DNA from: Rhizobacter terrae
GTDB taxonomy: Bacteria > Pseudomonadota > Gammaproteobacteria > Burkholderiales > Burkholderiaceae_C
NCBI RefSeq assembly: GCF_003852895.1
Contig: NZ_QUSW01000005.1
Location: 434,001 to 498,000, forward strand
Direction: 5' to 3'
Length of the DNA stretch: 64,000 nt
The notes beneath the pieces are model-generated. The model ran no database searches. It had not been told where the DNA came from and was given only the letters and a program-made list of their open reading frames with translations. The position numbers and the translations under genes are program-made. Below are positions 61,607 through 64,000 of this stretch, in pieces; within the stretch, counting starts at the first letter, position 1, and the number at the start of each line of letters is the position of its first letter.

Positions 61607-63160
61607 ATGACCTCATCCAGTTGGGATCGCCGACAGCTTCTTCTTGCGACGGCTTCATGTGTCGGATGGATGGGCCTGGCCCCTGTGGCCCAAGCCCAGG
61701 GCGCGAAGAGCCACCTCACGCTCGCCATGGTCGGTGAGCCGCAGACGCTGGACCCGATGGCCTCGACGGCCGACCTGGTCGGGACCATCATGCAGCACGT
61801 GTACGAGCCGCTCTACACCTTCGACGGCAAGTGGCGCATCGCACCGATGCTGGCTGAAGCCATGCCCACCGTGGCTGCGGATGGCCGCAAGTACACGATC
61901 CCGCTGCGCAAGGGTGTCCAGCTCCATTCCGGCCGTGAACTGGCGGCCGATGACGTGATCGCCAGCCTGCGCCGCTGGATGGAAACGGCGCCGCGCGGCA
62001 AGGCCGTGGCCAACGAGGTCGAAGGCATCACGGCCGATGGCCCGCTGAAGGTCGTCATCGCGCTGAAGAACCCGTACGCCCCGCTGCTCGCGCAGTTGGC
62101 GCTGCCCACGGGCATGGCGGCCATCATGGCGAAGGAATCCATCGCCACGCCGCTCAAGGACTACGTCGGAACCGGGCCTTACCGTTTCAAGGAGCGCAAG
62201 CCCGACCAGTACATCCTGCTGTCGAAGTTCGAGCGCTACAGCGCCCGCAGCGAATCACCCAGCGGCTACGCCGGCCGCCGCGAAGCGACCATCGATGAGC
62301 TTCGCTTCGTGCCCGTGCCCAATGCCAACACGCGGGTCGAAGGCATGCTGGCCGGCCAATATCACTTCGCCGACCTGCTGCCCATCGAGTCGCTGCCGCG
62401 GCTGGAGCAGGCGGGCGGCAAAGTGGTACCAATTCGTACCGCGTCCTTCGGATTCCCCTACCTCGTTTTCAACACGAAGGAGGGCGTGATGGCCAACGTG
62501 GGCGTTCGGCAGGCGCTGAGCACGGCCATCGGCGAAGGCGAGATGATGGCGGCCGGCTTCGGCGACACGCGCTTCTTCCAGGTGCTGCCCAACCACTTCC
62601 CGGAAGGCACGCCGTTCTATTCCATGGCAGGCGGGGACCGCTACAACCTGCGCAACGCCGCGAAGGCGAAGGAGCTGGCGGAGAAAGCCGGCTACAAGGG
62701 CGAGCCCATCCGCGTGCTCACCAGCCGGCAGTACGACTTCCACTACAACATGGCCCTGGTGATGGCCGAGCAGCTCAAGCGCGCGGGCTTCAAGCCGCAG
62801 CTGGACGTGGTGGACTGGGCCACGCTGGTCCAGCGCCGCAACGACGCGAAGCTGTGGGACATGTACGTCACGCACTCGGGGCAGTTCCCCGAGCCCATGC
62901 TCTCGCCGCCGCAGCTGGGCAACGGCGCGCCGGGGTGGTGGGCTACGCCGGCCAAGGAAAAGCTGCTGGCCGAGTTCAACCACGAGGTCGACCCCGCCAG
63001 GCGCGGCGCGCTGTGGGGCAAGGTGCAGCAGCTCGTGTATGAAGAAGTGCCCTACATCGTGGTCGGCCGCTTCAGCAGCCTGTCGGCGCGCAGCCCGGCG
63101 GTGGAAGGGTATTCGCCCACCGTGTGGCCCTTCTTCTGGAACGTTCGCGTCAAGGCCTGA
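61607..63160 (+). CDS. ABC transporter substrate-binding protein (peptide/opine type, SBP_bac_5)
   Basis: This 517-residue periplasmic receptor starts with a Tat-like signal (DRRQLLLATASCVGW...AQA). Cluster-C SBP motifs follow: GEPQTLDPMASTADLVGTIMQHVYEPLY, YTIPLRKGVQLHSGRELAADDVIASLRRW and VGTGPYRFKERKPDQYILL. Related receptors bind peptides, opines or other cationic compounds. The permease gene follows after 3 bp. The substrate is unknown. Confidence 0.9.
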   Translation: MTSSSWDRRQLLLATASCVGWMGLAPVAQAQGAKSHLTLAMVGEPQTLDPMASTADLVGTIMQHVYEPLYTFDGKWRIAPMLAEAMPTVAADGRKYTIPLRKGVQLHSGRELAADDVIASLRRWMETAPRGKAVANEVEGITADGPLKVVIALKNPYAPLLAQLALPTGMAAIMAKESIATPLKDYVGTGPYRFKERKPDQYILLSKFERYSARSESPSGYAGRREATIDELRFVPVPNANTRVEGMLAGQYHFADLLPIESLPRLEQAGGKVVPIRTASFGFPYLVFNTKEGVMANVGVRQALSTAIGEGEMMAAGFGDTRFFQVLPNHFPEGTPFYSMAGGDRYNLRNAAKAKELAEKAGYKGEPIRVLTSRQYDFHYNMALVMAEQLKRAGFKPQLDVVDWATLVQRRNDAKLWDMYVTHSGQFPEPMLSPPQLGNGAPGWWATPAKEKLLAEFNHEVDPARRGALWGKVQQLVYEEVPYIVVGRFSSLSARSPAVEGYSPTVWPFFWNVRVKA

Positions 63161-63163
63161 GGC

Positions 63164-64000
63164 ATGCGCCGTCACTTCCTCTCGCGCCTGCTCGGCCTGC
63201 TGGCCGTGATGAGCATCGTCGCGGTCTTCGTGTTCGTGCTCACGCGCGCTGCGCCGGGCGACCCGGTGGCCGTGCTGCTGGGCGACCAGGCCACGGCCGA
63301 GGACATCGCCCGCGTCCGGGTGCAGTACGGGCTGGACAAGCCGCTGCCGGTACAGTTCGTCTACTGGCTGCGCGAGGTGCTGCAGGGCAACCTGGGCCAG
63401 TCGATCTTCCTGCAGCGGCCGGTCACGCAGGCGCTGATGGAACGTGCCGAGCCCACCGCCTTGCTCGCGCTGATGGCGGTGCTGATCGCCACGGCGATCG
63501 GCGTGCCCTGCGGCGTGGTGTCCGCGGTGTATCGAGGCCGCCTCGCCGACCATGTCTTCACTGGCATCGCCATGCTGGGCGCGAGCATCCCGAGCTTCTG
63601 GATGGGCCTGGTGCTCATGCAGGTGTTCGCGGTGGGCCTGGGATGGTTCCCGGTGTCGGGCTATGGCGCGCCCGATGCCGGCCTCGCCGAGCGCCTGCAT
63701 GCACTGGTGCTGCCGGCCTGCGTGCTGGGCTTGCTCAACTCGGCACTGGTGATCCGCTTCACCCGCGCGGCGATGCTCGAAGTGCTGGAAGAAGACTACG
63801 TGCGCACCGCACGCTCCAAAGGCCTGCCGGAGCGAAGCGTGGTGCTCAAGCATGCGCTGCGCAATGCGCTGGTCCCCATCGTCACGGTGATCGGCCTGAC
63901 GGTCGCGCTGATGATCGGCGGCGCCGTCGTCACTGAAACGGTGTTCGGCCTGCCCGGTGTGGGCAGCCTGGTCGTGAATGCGGTGCTGCGGCGCGACTAC
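63164..64000 (+). CDS. ABC transporter permease (DppB-like), cut by window end
   Basis: The ATG at 63164 opens a frame that reads 279 codons to the window edge. RHFLSRLLGLLAVMSIVAVFVFVLTRAAPGDPVAVLLG is the typical DppB N-terminus; the EAA loop is EEDYVRTARSKGLPERSVVLKHALRNALVPIV. About five membrane segments are visible. A second permease and ATPases should follow outside. It pairs with the receptor gene just upstream. Confidence 0.93.
   Translation, partial: MRRHFLSRLLGLLAVMSIVAVFVFVLTRAAPGDPVAVLLGDQATAEDIARVRVQYGLDKPLPVQFVYWLREVLQGNLGQSIFLQRPVTQALMERAEPTALLALMAVLIATAIGVPCGVVSAVYRGRLADHVFTGIAMLGASIPSFWMGLVLMQVFAVGLGWFPVSGYGAPDAGLAERLHALVLPACVLGLLNSALVIRFTRAAMLEVLEEDYVRTARSKGLPERSVVLKHALRNALVPIVTVIGLTVALMIGGAVVTETVFGLPGVGSLVVNAVLRRDY

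Noticed and set aside
62255-63853. 532-codon minus-strand frame opposite the ABC receptor and permease
   Set aside because: It is antisense to two well-supported genes and has no protein motif.

Overview
The window is GC-rich chromosomal DNA of a betaproteobacterium, most likely order Burkholderiales near the Rubrivivax/Leptothrix/Roseateles group. The evidence is the conserved block lolB-ispE-tRNA-Gln-prs-rplY-pth, the short HisG that needs HisZ, the nadK/hrcA divergent pair, a Bug-type solute receptor, and three secreted proteins with VPEPxTYALML-type PEP-CTERM tails. The genus is an inference and cannot be fixed from this window.

Layout. 1-10 kb: the 3' end of secA, argJ, an MFS exporter, a GNAT acetyltransferase, a PEP-CTERM protein, and a complete ugp operon for sn-glycerol-3-phosphate/glycerophosphodiester uptake (ugpB-A-E-C-Q, minus strand). 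10.5-24.3 kb: a 1303-residue fused FAD/Fe-S oxidoreductase, bolA-like gene, murA, and a his operon (hisG-D-C-B-H-A, then hisF after an inserted antisense PEP-CTERM gene), followed by rsmD, coaD and a ferredoxin. 24.3-31.6 kb: pth, rplY, prs, tRNA-Gln, ispE, lolB, a TPR protein, and divergent mutM. 31.7-41.5 kb: a dynamin-like GTPase coupled to mutY, a collar-domain secreted protein, a third PEP-CTERM protein, a Lon-substrate-domain protein, rapZ, recN, nadK and hrcA.

42.4-46.5 kb: a tRNA with anticodon CAT (features fit tRNA-Ile2), then a lower-GC accessory stretch of small DNA-binding proteins and unknown proteins without an integrase. 46.5-55.4 kb: a tartrate catabolism cluster. A LysR regulator is divergent from tartrate dehydrogenase, a DctA-type symporter, a glycerate 2-kinase/hydroxypyruvate reductase-family protein, pyruvate kinase, enolase and a Bug receptor. 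Together these form a self-contained route from tartrate through glycerate, 2-phosphoglycerate and PEP to pyruvate. Two copies of one palindromic operator sit before ttuC and before the receptor gene. 55.7-61 kb: an orphan HipA-type kinase, an OhrR/MarR-like regulator, a secreted alpha/beta hydrolase with a divergent AraC regulator, and a second hipA with a HipB-like partner. 61-64 kb: a RidA protein divergent from a peptide-type ABC substrate-binding protein and its permease, which runs off the window.

No insertion sequence, CRISPR array, rRNA or complete prophage was seen. An interspersed, hairpin-rich repeat placed directly after stop codons recurs in the first 16 kb.
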